DNA of 64,000 nt from Deltaproteobacteria bacterium Ga0077539 (GCA_001465015.1 LNEO01000113.1:1-64000); one strand, 5' to 3'. Shown: positions 9,491-18,827, numbered from the stretch's first letter. Made by a program: numbers and translations. Notes: a model not told the origin generated them from the letters alone.

Positions 9491-10765
9491 ATGCGGCTCG
9501 TTCTTGCGGTCTCCGCGCTCTCGCTCGCGGTCTTCGCCCAGCCAATCGCAGTACGCGCTCAGTGTACGCTCGCGTCCCAGCCCACGATCGTCGGTCGCCG
9601 CGCTTCGCTCGAAGCGCCGCTCGTGCTCACTGCTCACGGCGATCGAACAGCAGTTGGCTGGGTCGTTCCTGCGGACACCGCGGGGCGCTACGATGACTCT
9701 GCGTCGGTGGTCCTCGACGCGAGCTCCAGGGTCGCCTCGACGCTCGACCGTGAGGAGCCCCAGCCCGGCGGCGGGCAGTTCTTGCATCCCATCTTTCGCG
9801 TGAGCCCCGTCGTTCGCGCGGGAGCGCTCGCGGTCAACGTCGATTCTCGCGAGGACGGAGAGCCCGATAACAGCGAGGTCGTTTGCGGCGCCCACCGGTC
9901 GCTGCTCACGGAGACCCGCGCGACGCGCGCTGGGTTGATTGCTAGCTACCACATCGACGCCACGTACCACTGCCGGCTCGTCGCTCCCGAACGGCCGTTC
10001 GTCTTCGGCGCGCGCGCCGAACTCGACGCTCGAGGACGGATGTCCGGCGTGATCCGGCTGCTCGCTGCAAGCGACGGCGCGAGCGCGATGCAGCCGCTCT
10101 CCTGGCAGCTCGCTCTCCGCGGCGATCGCAACGCGACGAGCTTCACCGCGCTCGACGTGCTCACGCAGCGCAACGCGCTCGAAGGGCTCAGCGCGGTGCG
10201 CGTCGGAGACGTCGGTTGGTTCGTCGTGTTTCGCTTCGGCGACGCGCTGTACGGCGGTTGGCTCGGCCCGTCGCTCGCCCCGCTCTCGGCGCTCTCGCGG
10301 CTCACCGCACCGCCGCTGTTCGTGGGAATTCCGTCGCTCGCGACCAACGGCCGCGAGGTGCTCATCGTGCACGCCGCGCGCCGCGCCGAGCGCGATCCGT
10401 GGACGCTCGTGGCCGAGCGCGTTCAGCCGCGCGCCGCCCCGTCCGCACCGCAGCCGATCGCAGTCACCGCCCCCCGCGGAGCGCACGTGTTCGCGCCGTC
10501 CGTCGCGCCGCTCAGCAGCGGCTGGGCGCTCAGCTACACGATCGGGCCGCTTCGGGGCGTCGTGCGCGGTCGCGACAAGCAGCACCTGTGGCTGGCTTCG
10601 CTCGACGCGCAGCTCGCGCCGAGATCGGCGCCCGTGCGAGTCACCGACGCCGCTGGAGGCAGCGACGGGCGCGTGCTCTCGTTTGGCACACGAATTCAAG
10701 TCGCCTACATGGGCGGCCAAGACAGCTACCGCTCGGTTCGCGTCGCGAGCGCGAGCTGCAACTGA
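9491..10765 (+). CDS. Secreted protein of unknown function
   Basis: The 424-residue protein begins with a clear Sec signal peptide (MRLVLAVSALSLAVFAQPIA, probable cleavage after VRA). The mature part has repeated strand-turn stretches, such as LDASSRVASTLDRE and LDARGRMSGVIRLL, and reads like a beta-propeller or beta-sandwich, but I cannot assign blades. Three cysteines in the mature part may form disulfides: one near the N-terminus, VVCGAH and YHCRL. A last one precedes the C-terminus. No catalytic motif is recognised. It is a single gene, convergent with the next one. Confidence 0.75.
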   Translation: MRLVLAVSALSLAVFAQPIAVRAQCTLASQPTIVGRRASLEAPLVLTAHGDRTAVGWVVPADTAGRYDDSASVVLDASSRVASTLDREEPQPGGGQFLHPIFRVSPVVRAGALAVNVDSREDGEPDNSEVVCGAHRSLLTETRATRAGLIASYHIDATYHCRLVAPERPFVFGARAELDARGRMSGVIRLLAASDGASAMQPLSWQLALRGDRNATSFTALDVLTQRNALEGLSAVRVGDVGWFVVFRFGDALYGGWLGPSLAPLSALSRLTAPPLFVGIPSLATNGREVLIVHAARRAERDPWTLVAERVQPRAAPSAPQPIAVTAPRGAHVFAPSVAPLSSGWALSYTIGPLRGVVRGRDKQHLWLASLDAQLAPRSAPVRVTDAAGGSDGRVLSFGTRIQVAYMGGQDSYRSVRVASASCN

Positions 10766-10818
10766 TCCGCTCGTCGCTCGAAAGGCAGCGCTCCCAACGC
10801 AGCGCGCTTCTGTCGCGC

Positions 10819-10836
10819 GGCGACTCTTTCGTCGCC
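10819..10836. terminator. Weak hairpin between convergent genes
   Basis: GGCGAC, a six-base loop TCTTTC, then GTCGCC form a perfect six-pair stem in the 198-base gap between two converging genes. There is no T-run, so a terminator role is only suggested by position. I see no gene in the rest of the gap. Confidence 0.25.
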
Positions 10837-10963
10837 CGTCTCCTGTGGTTCGCTCGTGCGCTGGAAGCAGCTCCGCTCGGTGGTGCTCGAGGTGCGCGCG
10901 AAGCGCCGCGGACAGCGCTGAGCGCGCGAGGGACGGCGCCGTCGGGTGCGCGTGCTTATGGGT

Positions 10964-11608
10964 TCACTGAATGTCGTCGACGCGCCAATCGCTGCCCTCG
11001 CGAATGAGGATCAGCGATCGCCCGTCGGGCAAGCGCAGCCCGACCGCCTCTGCCCCTGCCGGACCCCCGCTGGCGGGGCGCACTTCGAGCGACGACGGGT
11101 CTTGCAGCGCGTCGAGCAGCATCACGAGCTCGCTCTGAACCGCGCCACGCGCGCGCGACGAGAGCGCCGCGAGGATGGCGGTCAGGCTCCTTCGCGCGAT
11201 CGCTTCTCGCAGCGCGCGCGCCGCGTCTTGGGGCGTCGGCGCTGGACCCGACCCCGTCGCCGATCGACCCATGCGCCAGCCCTCGGCCGCGTCGACCACC
11301 GTCGCTGCTCCTCCGGTGCGAGAAGAAAGCGCCACCCACGGGTCGCGCCGGCCCTCGAGCGCGCGTCGAACCTCGTTCGAGACCGAGCGGAGCTCCGCGC
11401 CTTCGCCCTGAATCCTCGCGCGAAATCGCTCGAACGACTCGTCGCGCCGCGCGCTCGCCGGCAGCAGTTGATAGAGCGCCGCCACGTCGTTGCGCTCGAC
11501 CGCGCGGTGAAAGGCCACCAGCGTCGCGCGCGGAGAGCCGCGTCCCGCCGCTTGGGCGCAGCCGTTGAGCGCCGCGAGCGCAAAGAGCGCTGTCGTCCAC
11601 GCTCGCAT
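10964..11608 (-). CDS. Putative lipoprotein of unknown function
   Basis: The chosen ATG at 11608 gives MRAWTTALFALAALNGCAQA, a lipoprotein signal with Cys at residue 17; a start ten codons earlier would put basic residues before it without a better signal. The 214-residue product then has FHRAVERNDVAALYQLLP, a pattern seen in NTF2-like or DUF4878-like lipoproteins. It ends with LILIREGSDWRVDDIQ, and such proteins often end in a W-x-V-x-D strand. I infer an NTF2-like envelope domain, with function unknown. Convergent with the secreted protein and divergent from the cysteine-rich lipoprotein. Confidence 0.75.
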   Translation of the reverse strand: MRAWTTALFALAALNGCAQAAGRGSPRATLVAFHRAVERNDVAALYQLLPASARRDESFERFRARIQGEGAELRSVSNEVRRALEGRRDPWVALSSRTGGAATVVDAAEGWRMGRSATGSGPAPTPQDAARALREAIARRSLTAILAALSSRARGAVQSELVMLLDALQDPSSLEVRPASGGPAGAEAVGLRLPDGRSLILIREGSDWRVDDIQ

Positions 11609-11955
11609 GGGGCCCCCGCTACGGCTTCGTCGATGCATCGAACGGTCGCGACGTTACCTGCCCTCGAACGCGCTGACCATCACTCCCGTGCTCGACGGTC
11701 AGTCCGTGCTCCGACCGTTGGCGGGTCCGCTGCGCGCGGTACCCGCGTCGACCGTGGTCCGCACCCCGCCGTGAAGCGCCGTTCACAACTGGCGACGGTG
11801 CGGCAGTTCTCGGGCACCCCCTCGCGCTCGAACCACCGCGTGTCGAAACCAAGGAATCCCGCGCCGAGACGCGCTATCGTGGGTCGAACTTCGCGCTGGC
11901 ACGATTCGTTCATGATCCAGGGTTGCCGCCGGGTGCTCTCGTTCCTGGCGTCGTT

Positions 11956-11960
11956 GGAGG
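11956..11960 (+). promoter_or_regulatory. Ribosome binding site deciding the start of the Cys-rich lipoprotein
   Basis: GGAGG lies 11 bases before the GTG at 11972. Starting there gives a clean lipoprotein signal peptide; the ATG at 11912 would place 20 extra residues in front. The rest of the 11609-11955 gap holds no gene that I can support. Confidence 0.5.
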
Positions 11961-11971
11961 CACAGACCGCC

Positions 11972-13021
11972 GTGAACACTGAACTCTTCAATCGCCTTCG
12001 CCGCTTCGTGGTCACTCTCGCTCCAATTGTGGCGCTCGCCGCGATGGCTTCGACGAGCACCGGGTGCGCAAGCGACTCGTATTTCTGTGACGGGACGGCC
12101 TGTTACTACTGCGACGGCACGAGCTGCCGCACCGCCACGCCGCCCACGCCGCGCACCTGTTCGCGCGACGGCGAATGCGCTGCGGGGCAGGTTTGCACCA
12201 GCGCCGGCTGCACCACCCGTGGCTGCACCAGCGATCGCGAGTGCGGCAACGGTCTGGCGTGCGTGACCGGCGCCGGAGGCGTTCGCTACTGTGCGCGCCC
12301 AGGCACAACGCCCACCCCCGTGACGCCGTCGTGCAGCTCCAACGCGCAGTGCCAGACCAACGAGGTATGCCTCGACGGAACGTGCCGCGTGAGCACCAGC
12401 CCTGGCTGCACGCAGGACTCTCAGTGCGGCGCCAACCGCGTGTGCGTCTCGGGCCGCTGCACCGATCGCACGAACACCTGCCAGTTCGACAACCAGTGCG
12501 GAGCTGGGCGCGTCTGCGTCAACAGCGAGTGCCGCGACGGTTGCGGCGCTGGCGGGATGTGCCCTGCCGGACAAGAGTGCGCGACGGTCGGCTCGGTGAT
12601 GTTCTGCCGCGATCGCGCTGCGAGCGGCTGCACCTCGAGCGCGCAGTGCGCGGCGAACGAGTCGTGCCTCAGCGGCCGCTGCCTCCCGCGCTGCACGCCG
12701 GGACCGACGTCGTCCTGCGGGGCGGGTCTGTTCTGCAGCGATGACGGCGTGTGCGTTCCCGATACGCGACCGCGTCCCTTGTGCGACGCGAGCCGTCCTT
12801 GCGCGGCTGGATCCGAGTGCGTCGGCGGCATCTGCCGCGTGGCGTGCACGACCAGCGCGATGTGCCAGGCCGTCGCCGTGACCTACCGCAACTGCGGCGC
12901 CATCCCGTACATCCAGGGCTCGAGCAACTACTGCCTCACTGACAGCGAGGCTCGCCCGACGTGCTCGCGTCAGGCCGACTGCTCGGCGGGGCAGGTGTGC
13001 TCCGACGGCAACTGCCGCTAG
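11972..13021 (+). CDS. Cysteine-rich lipoprotein with EB-type repeats
   Basis: The GTG start gives MNTELFNRLRRFVVTLAPIV and a lipobox ending STGC, so the protein is probably anchored in the outer membrane. The mature part (about 320 residues) is made of repeated short modules of the form C(S)xxxxCxxxxxCxxGxC, for example CSRDGECAAGQVCTSAGC and CTQDSQCGANRVCVSGRC. I count seven or eight modules, broken by short Thr/Pro linkers. This pattern is common in myxobacterial surface proteins and should be disulfide-rich. A role in the outer surface or in binding is an inference from the type. A neighbouring pair of Cys-rich lipoproteins further on uses a different repeat. Confidence 0.82.
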   Translation: MNTELFNRLRRFVVTLAPIVALAAMASTSTGCASDSYFCDGTACYYCDGTSCRTATPPTPRTCSRDGECAAGQVCTSAGCTTRGCTSDRECGNGLACVTGAGGVRYCARPGTTPTPVTPSCSSNAQCQTNEVCLDGTCRVSTSPGCTQDSQCGANRVCVSGRCTDRTNTCQFDNQCGAGRVCVNSECRDGCGAGGMCPAGQECATVGSVMFCRDRAASGCTSSAQCAANESCLSGRCLPRCTPGPTSSCGAGLFCSDDGVCVPDTRPRPLCDASRPCAAGSECVGGICRVACTTSAMCQAVAVTYRNCGAIPYIQGSSNYCLTDSEARPTCSRQADCSAGQVCSDGNCR

Positions 13022-13076
13022 CTCGAGCTCCGCGCTTCTCGCGCGATTTGCCGGACAGAGTCGCAGGTCTTGCCGA

Positions 13077-13103
13077 GGGGACAACGGGGGAACAAACGGG
13101 GGG
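13077..13103 (+). other. G-run cluster upstream of the 13215 gene
   Basis: Three G-runs of rising length (GGGG, GGGGG, GGGGGG) separated by ACAAC and AACAAAC lie in the intergenic stretch 13022-13214. The six-base run can be split, so an intramolecular G-quadruplex is possible. I see no other element in this gap. Confidence 0.35.
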
Positions 13104-13214
13104 ATTGAATTCAGCGGACGCTGTGGACTTCGCGGCCGCTGACCGTAGTAGTCTCCGCCGCCTCGATCGGCGCCCTGAGTAGGTTTCGCGCGCCACGAGC
13201 GGACAAAACAGAAC

Positions 13215-15218
13215 ATGAGCAAGGCAGATCCCTCCCTCGTTCGACGAGCCCTCGACGCGGCCCGCCAGCAGCGCAGCCAGATCGTTCGTGGCGCTCCACT
13301 CCCCATCGACACGGCGCACGTCGTCGGCGCTTGCGTGAGCTGCGGCCGCATCGCCGCCACCGTGCTCGGGTTTCCTGACTCGCCGTACGCGGGACAGCCA
13401 GGACAGCCCAGGTTTCGCACCGCGCGCGAGCTCGAGCGCTTCTTGAAGGAGCTGACCGTCAAGCCGCCGCAGATGCCGATGCAGACCGATCGCGACGACG
13501 GACGCACGTGCGTCTGCGGCGCGCCCGCGGACCCTCGCGAAGTGCAAGGTCTTCGGTTCATCCACGCGATGCCTGGCTCGGGCGCAGAGATCATCGTCGA
13601 GGGCGTTCGCGGAGGCGGGTCGTTGCTCGTGTCCTCGTCGGGCGATCCGCTCGGCGGCTCGGGCGGCGAGTTCACGTGGAAGGTGCTTCGCGCGCCGAGC
13701 GACGGCGCCGAGTCCGACGTGTCCGACGCGTTCGACGACAACGCGATCAAGAAGTCCTTCGGCCGCGGGCTCACGCTCGCGTCGCTGTGGCTCGAGCTGC
13801 TCGCCGCCGCCAAGGACGGCAAAGAGACGCTCGAAAAAGTGGAGCCCGGATACTGGATCTACGCCGGCCCGAAGACCGACGCGGGCCTGCAGGCGAAGCT
13901 CGACGCGCTGTCCAAGGACAACGCAGAGGTGCTCGCTCGTGACCTCGTGAAGCTCGGCGAGAAGGACCCGCTCCCGGCGGGACCGCACTGGGGCTTCTGG
14001 GCGTACGAGCACGCCGAGGCGATTCAGAAGGGCGAGCTCCGCGCGGGCGTCGTGATCGATCAATCGATCGTTCGCAAGTCGCTCGTCGATCGCTTGACGG
14101 CGCTCAACGTCGGCGTGCGCGAGCAAAACGACGGCAAGATCCTGCAAGCGTTCTTCATGCCGACGCCCGACTGGAAGGGCGACGTCGCAGGCTGGCCCAT
14201 CGAGGTCCTCATCGTTTCGCTCGGCGCCGGACACCTCGGATGGACGATGGCCGAGACCGTCGGCGCGGCCGTCGGCGAGGCCGGCGGACGCGCGGGAGCG
14301 CTCGCGGACTTCTTCATGGTCGCCAAGCAAGTGCGCCCCGAAATCGAATGGAAGTTCGAGGGAATGCGCGCGGTTCCGGTGCGAAAGAACGGGACGAACG
14401 GTCGCCCTGTGGACCTGCTCAACGCGCCGTTTCGCTTCGACCCACGAAATCAACAAGCGCTGCCGCTGCTCGAGCGCGAGATCAAGTTCTCGACCGACGA
14501 GCTGCCCAAGGGCCAGGACCCGACGCGGCACTGCCCGTGCGGCGCCAAGGCCTTCGTCGCTGCGCGGCTCTTTCCGTGGAACGTCGTCGACGGCTTCAAC
14601 AAGGCCACCGGCGGCAAGAACCCCTTCGTGATCGAGACGTACACCGGCGCGGACAACAAGCCGCGCGCGGCGCTGCTCGCGGTCGTCTCCGACGACATGC
14701 ACGTGCAGATCCTCGGCGAAGAAGAGTTCAAGTCGCACCACGTCAACGACGAGACGATCGGCAAGCGCCTCGCGCAAGACCTCCACAACTCGCTCTTCGC
14801 CGTGGACGTCTCGCTCCACGAAGACAAAGACAAGAAGCGCGCGCTGCTCGCGTACGGCCCGCTCGTGGCGTCGGTGGCCATCAACGATCATTTGATCGCG
14901 GCCCTCCACGAAGCCTGCGGAAAGCCGCTGCGCGGCGACGCCGTCAGCGCCCAGGCGACCACGCCCAACTCGATCGTCCTCTACGAGACCGGCTTCGACG
15001 AAGACCAGCTCGACAAGGTCCTCGAGATGGCGCAGCAGGCCGACGGAATCCCCCCGGACATGGCGACGCCCTTCTCGCTCGAGTGGGACGACGTCACGCT
15101 CACCGCGCAGCCCGTGGGCAAATTCACGAACCTCACGCCCAACCCGCAGGACCAGCAGCAGCAGCAGCAAGGCGCGCCGCCCGCTGGCGCAGGCCGGGCG
15201 CCGCCCCGCGCTCGCTGA
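13215..15218 (+). CDS. Large cytoplasmic protein of unknown function with Cys-pair motifs
   Basis: The 667-residue protein has no signal peptide or membrane helix. It contains three short cysteine motifs: CVSCG (about residue 40), CVCG (about 98) and CPCG (about 441), which look like metal-binding knuckles. A central block LIVSLGAGHLGWTMAETVG is followed by helices, and the C-terminal half has VIETYTGADNKPRAALLAVV. The end is a Gln/Pro-rich tail. No known enzyme signature was recognised. It stands alone between the Cys-rich lipoprotein and the kinase. It lacks an obvious ribosome site, so the start is probable only. Confidence 0.8.
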   Translation: MSKADPSLVRRALDAARQQRSQIVRGAPLPIDTAHVVGACVSCGRIAATVLGFPDSPYAGQPGQPRFRTARELERFLKELTVKPPQMPMQTDRDDGRTCVCGAPADPREVQGLRFIHAMPGSGAEIIVEGVRGGGSLLVSSSGDPLGGSGGEFTWKVLRAPSDGAESDVSDAFDDNAIKKSFGRGLTLASLWLELLAAAKDGKETLEKVEPGYWIYAGPKTDAGLQAKLDALSKDNAEVLARDLVKLGEKDPLPAGPHWGFWAYEHAEAIQKGELRAGVVIDQSIVRKSLVDRLTALNVGVREQNDGKILQAFFMPTPDWKGDVAGWPIEVLIVSLGAGHLGWTMAETVGAAVGEAGGRAGALADFFMVAKQVRPEIEWKFEGMRAVPVRKNGTNGRPVDLLNAPFRFDPRNQQALPLLEREIKFSTDELPKGQDPTRHCPCGAKAFVAARLFPWNVVDGFNKATGGKNPFVIETYTGADNKPRAALLAVVSDDMHVQILGEEEFKSHHVNDETIGKRLAQDLHNSLFAVDVSLHEDKDKKRALLAYGPLVASVAINDHLIAALHEACGKPLRGDAVSAQATTPNSIVLYETGFDEDQLDKVLEMAQQADGIPPDMATPFSLEWDDVTLTAQPVGKFTNLTPNPQDQQQQQQGAPPAGAGRAPPRAR

Positions 15219-15375
15219 GCTCGGCGCACGCCGCAAAGGGCGACCGCGCGAGTCTGGCCGAGATTACAGACGCTTACAGCATGGACCGTGACCACGTTGT
15301 CCGCTGAGCGCGCGCTCCGCTGAAGCGTCTTCGGGCGATTGAGCTTCTGCCAGAATTTGGCTACGCTCCAAAGCT

Positions 15376-17046
15376 ATGTCCGAGGCTGCTTCCGAGGCTG
15401 CTCCCGAAGAGACGAACGTCGGTGAAGACGTTCTTCCGGTCGGTTCGAAGTTTGGCCGCTACACGATCGTCAGGTTGATCGGGATGGGCGGCATGGGCGC
15501 GGTCTACGAGGCCACGCACGCGGAGCTGAAGAAGCGCGTCGCGCTCAAGACGCTGCATCCTTCGTTCTCGAAAAATCCTGAGATTCGTCAGCGATTTCTT
15601 CGAGAAGGCGAGCTGGCTTCGCGCATCCATCACCCCAACGTCGTCGACGTCACGGACTTCGGAACGCAGGACGACGTCTCGTTTCTCGTCATGGAGTTTC
15701 TCGAAGGCATGAGCCTCGAGGAGCGCATCGAGAAAGAGGGCCGCCTCGAGCCTTCGATCGCCGCCGACGTGATGCTCGGCGCGTGCGCTGGCGTCTCGGC
15801 CGCGCACGACGAGGGCGTGATCCACCGCGACCTCAAGCCCGCGAACATCTTTTTGCTCCGCCAGCGCGGCGGCGAATACCGCGTCAAGATCGTCGACTTC
15901 GGCATCTCGAAGGCGTCCGAGCGCTCGCTCGAAGGCAACCTCACCTCGACCGGGCACGTCGTCGGTACGCCGTACTACATGGCGCCCGAGCAGATGCGCA
16001 GCTCGCGCGAGGTCGACGCGCGCGCCGATCAGTACTCGCTCGGCGTGACGTTCTACGAGGCGCTTTGCGGGCGTAAGCCGTTCGAGGCCGACAGCCTGTT
16101 CGAGGTCGTTCGCAAGGTCGCCCAGGGCGACTACGCGCTGCCTCGCGACGTGGTGCCGGAGATCCCCGAGGGACTCGAGGCGATCGTCTTGAAGATGATC
16201 GCCGTCGACGCGGCGTCGCGCTTCGACACCCTGCGAGATTGCGGGCGCGCAGTCATGCCGTTCGCGACCGAGCGCGGTCGCGTGCTGTTCTCCACGGAGT
16301 TCGGCGACGGGCCAGCGCCAGAGGTCGTCGCGCCGCCGCGGCCGGACTCGACGATGGGCGTTCGCGCGCTGACCGCTGAAAAGGCGACCGTGGTCGCGCG
16401 CGGACCGAGGACGGATCCCGGTCAAGTGACAGGGACCGGGCAGATCTTCGAGGTATCGACGGTCCCCGCTGCGCCGGCGAAGAAGCAGTCCAAGGTCCTT
16501 CCGCTCATCGGCGTCGGCGTGGCGCTCTCGATCGGCGTCGCGTTCTGGGCCGGCAAACAGCGCGAAAGCGTCGGAGCTCCAGCCAACACTCCGCGCAGCG
16601 TCAACGGGCAGAGCACCACGCCGACGCCCCTGCCCGAGTACTCCGTGTCGATCACCGCAGTGCCCTCGGATGCGTGGATCGTCGTGGACAACCAGTTCAC
16701 CGTCCCCGGCGAGTTCACGCACTCGTTCGCGCGCGATCGTCGCCCGCATCGAGTGATGGTGCGCGCCCCGGGCTTTCTGTCGCAGACCTTCGAGTTCGAT
16801 GGGCCCATCGTTCGTCGAGTGACGCTCGAGCGAGATCCCGCCGCGGTCGCGCCGATCCTTCCTGGGACCGTCGCGGACGCGGGTGCGACCGCGTTGACCC
16901 ACAATGTTGGTCGCCCGAACGGTCGGCCGAACGGCACGGCTCGACCCAACAATTCAACGGCGACTTCGACCGGAACTCGCCCCAACGGGCCCGCGACTGG
17001 CAGCCCGAACAACGCCGGCACCAACGGCGCGCTCATCATCAACTGA
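15376..17046 (+). CDS. Membrane Ser/Thr protein kinase with PEGA-like extracytoplasmic part
   Basis: The 556-residue product has an N-terminal Hanks kinase domain: glycine loop GMGGMGAVYEA (about residues 36-46), VALK lysine at 58, HRDLKPANI, DFG in KIVDFGISK and YMAPEQ. A single transmembrane segment (VLPLIGVGVALSIGVAFW, about 374-391) follows a linker. Beyond it is a PEGA-like domain (PSDAWIVVDNQF, HRVMVRAPGFLSQTFEF) that should lie outside the cytoplasmic membrane. The tail is Asn/Pro/Thr-rich and low in complexity. All catalytic residues are present, so it should be active. I infer signalling in response to envelope signals; its substrate is unknown. A hairpin that could end transcription lies just downstream, facing the converging lipoprotein pair. 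Confidence 0.95.
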   Translation: MSEAASEAAPEETNVGEDVLPVGSKFGRYTIVRLIGMGGMGAVYEATHAELKKRVALKTLHPSFSKNPEIRQRFLREGELASRIHHPNVVDVTDFGTQDDVSFLVMEFLEGMSLEERIEKEGRLEPSIAADVMLGACAGVSAAHDEGVIHRDLKPANIFLLRQRGGEYRVKIVDFGISKASERSLEGNLTSTGHVVGTPYYMAPEQMRSSREVDARADQYSLGVTFYEALCGRKPFEADSLFEVVRKVAQGDYALPRDVVPEIPEGLEAIVLKMIAVDAASRFDTLRDCGRAVMPFATERGRVLFSTEFGDGPAPEVVAPPRPDSTMGVRALTAEKATVVARGPRTDPGQVTGTGQIFEVSTVPAAPAKKQSKVLPLIGVGVALSIGVAFWAGKQRESVGAPANTPRSVNGQSTTPTPLPEYSVSITAVPSDAWIVVDNQFTVPGEFTHSFARDRRPHRVMVRAPGFLSQTFEFDGPIVRRVTLERDPAAVAPILPGTVADAGATALTHNVGRPNGRPNGTARPNNSTATSTGTRPNGPATGSPNNAGTNGALIIN

Positions 17047-17052
17047 GCGCCT

Positions 17053-17070
17053 GGCGCGGGGGGCCGCGCC
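17053..17070. terminator. Strong GC hairpin between convergent genes
   Basis: GGCGCGG and CCGCGCC form a seven-pair stem with a GGGG loop in the 52-base gap between the kinase and the leftward lipoprotein gene. It has no T-run, so it may act as a bidirectional terminator through the stem alone. Confidence 0.45.
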
Positions 17071-17098
17071 GAGAGACGCTTCGTCGAGCGTTGCGCTC

Positions 17099-18820
17099 TC
17101 AGCGCACGATCACAACAGCGATCGTCCGGAGCTCGAGCGGGGACGGCACCGTGCAGCTCGCGCCCGGCGCGTGGTTCCATCGGATCGCGTAGCGCCCGGG
17201 CGCCATCGGCGCGTTGAAGCCGAGCGACGGCACGGTCGCTGCGCGAAACGTCTCGTTACGAACGTCGTTGACCCAGTGGCAAAGCAGCTGCGCTCGGGTC
17301 GGCGTCTCGAGAAAGACGAGGATCTGGCGGTTGCCCACGCCGATCGGCGTGAATTGACGCAGCCTGAACCCCAGCTCGACGCGCGCGCCTGGGTCGACGA
17401 CGATCACGGCGCCCGCCGTCACGGCGCCGCTCGTGAGCGTCAGCTCGTCCATCGCGGTGACGTCGTATGGGCTCACCGAACGGTTTTCAACTCGAACGAT
17501 GTTCTGCAGCACGGGGTCGAAGCACACCGTTCGCTGGTGCGTCTCGAGCTCGCGCCCGAGCGGCGCGCCGTAGTCCGCGTACCACCGAACGCGCGTGCAG
17601 TCAGGCATTCCCCCGCTGTTGATACCGACGTTGTTCAACACCACAAAGCGCCCCGTACCGGCACGAGTGTTCATCGCGCCCGGCGACGGGTTGCTGCCGT
17701 CGAGCGTGTAGTAGAAGGTCGCGGTTTGCGGAGCGCTCAACCGTAGGTTTACTGGGGCCGCGACGGAGAACGCTCGATCGTCGATCGCCGTCGCCAGGTA
17801 GCTCGCAGGCGGGGGCGCGTAGGCGCAGGTCCCCGAGATGCATTGCTCGAAGGCGCCGCAGCGTGTTCCTGCGTTGGCTCCGAGACAGTCTCCGCGAGCC
17901 CCGCAGTTGAGCGCGTTGGACTGCGGATCGACACACGAGTCGCCGCACCGAATCGTGCCAGTCGCGCAGCCGCCCGCCCTGCACACACGATTGACGCAGA
18001 CCTCGCCGGTCATGCAAGCGCGTCCGACGTTGGGGCCCATGCAGTTGCCGCTCGCGCCGCAGAACATTCGGCTCGACAGCGGATCGACGCAGCTGCCGCC
18101 GCAGTCGATGGTGCCCATGGGGCAGACGCCGAGACACGCCCCGCCCGAGCACACCTGCGCTCCCGTGCACATCGAGCCTGCGTTGGGGCCCATGCAGTTG
18201 CCGCTCGCGCCGCAGAACTGGGGGTTGTTCGACGGGTCGACGCAGCGCCCGCCGCAGAAGATGCTGCCGCTCGCGCAGTTGGTCGTGCATGTCCCGTTGA
18301 CGCAGCTCTGGCCGGTCATGCAGGGGGTGAAGGTCGTGCAACTGTCGTTGGCGTTGCAGAACTCGGGGTTGGAGGTCGGATCGATGCAGGCGGTTCCGCA
18401 GCGAACGGTGCCCGGAGAGCAGCGGAGGTTGCAGCTGCCCGCGACGCAATCGGTGCCGAGGCCGCAGCTGTTGTCGCAGCGACCGCAGTGGTTCGTGCTC
18501 GTCGCCGTGTTGACGCACTCGGCTCCGCAGACTTGAAAACTGGCGCCTGCGTCAGGCGGGCACAGAACGACGTCCGAGCTGCCGCCCTCTGCGTTGGCGT
18601 CTCCGACGTCGAGCGAGCCGTCGGGCATCGTCCTGTCGACGGTCACGTCTGCGCCCGTATCCGATTGCGCGTCGAGCGCGCCGGTGTCGACGACGGTCGC
18701 GTCGAACTGCCCGACGTCGTCTCGCGAGCCATCGTTGGGAAAAGCGCAAGCCTCGAGCGCAGCAGCGATCGAGATCGCGCACATGAATTCGAGTCGTCCT
18801 CTGCCTTTGGGGGTCATCAT
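17099..18820 (-). CDS. Cysteine-rich lipoprotein with CGxxCVDP repeats and chitobiase-C-like domain
   Basis: The start at 18820 is set by GAGGAG seven bases upstream and gives MMTPKGRGRLEFMCAISIAA with lipobox LEAC. After an Asp/Thr-rich linker come four full repeats of about 50 residues, such as CGGRCVDPSNNPQFCGASGN, preceded by one shorter variant. Each repeat has eight or so cysteines, likely disulfide-bonded. The C-terminal 200 residues are not Cys-rich; FYYTLDGSNPSP there resembles the short chitobiase-C-terminal/FN3-like fold. The protein has 573 residues. It is the downstream member of a tandem pair whose ribosome site overlaps the upstream gene's stop, so both are cotranslated. A surface role is inferred. 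Confidence 0.82.
   Translation of the reverse strand: MMTPKGRGRLEFMCAISIAAALEACAFPNDGSRDDVGQFDATVVDTGALDAQSDTGADVTVDRTMPDGSLDVGDANAEGGSSDVVLCPPDAGASFQVCGAECVNTATSTNHCGRCDNSCGLGTDCVAGSCNLRCSPGTVRCGTACIDPTSNPEFCNANDSCTTFTPCMTGQSCVNGTCTTNCASGSIFCGGRCVDPSNNPQFCGASGNCMGPNAGSMCTGAQVCSGGACLGVCPMGTIDCGGSCVDPLSSRMFCGASGNCMGPNVGRACMTGEVCVNRVCRAGGCATGTIRCGDSCVDPQSNALNCGARGDCLGANAGTRCGAFEQCISGTCAYAPPPASYLATAIDDRAFSVAAPVNLRLSAPQTATFYYTLDGSNPSPGAMNTRAGTGRFVVLNNVGINSGGMPDCTRVRWYADYGAPLGRELETHQRTVCFDPVLQNIVRVENRSVSPYDVTAMDELTLTSGAVTAGAVIVVDPGARVELGFRLRQFTPIGVGNRQILVFLETPTRAQLLCHWVNDVRNETFRAATVPSLGFNAPMAPGRYAIRWNHAPGASCTVPSPLELRTIAVVIVR
18028..18065. repeat. 38-bp exact direct repeat, copy 1
   Basis: The 38 bases recur exactly at 18181-18218, 153 bases apart, which is one protein repeat. 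The first and last bases are CGTTGG and AGAAC. Identity at silent positions suggests recent expansion of the Cys-rich repeat array. Confidence 0.75.
18181..18218. repeat. 38-bp exact direct repeat, copy 2
   Basis: Second copy of the 18028-18065 repeat, in the neighbouring protein repeat of the same gene. Confidence 0.75.
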
Positions 18821-18827
18821 GGCGCTG

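Noticed and set aside
11896..11911. A sigma-54-like CTGGCACG element upstream of the Cys-rich lipoprotein
   Set aside because: The -24 half is good, but ten bases after GG the required GC of the -12 half is TC, so the pair is incomplete.
12936..15236. A 766-codon open frame on the minus strand across the 13215 gene
   Set aside because: It is Arg/Glu/Ala-rich and has no motif, while the plus-strand frame has a start and spaced Cys motifs and a normal gene layout.
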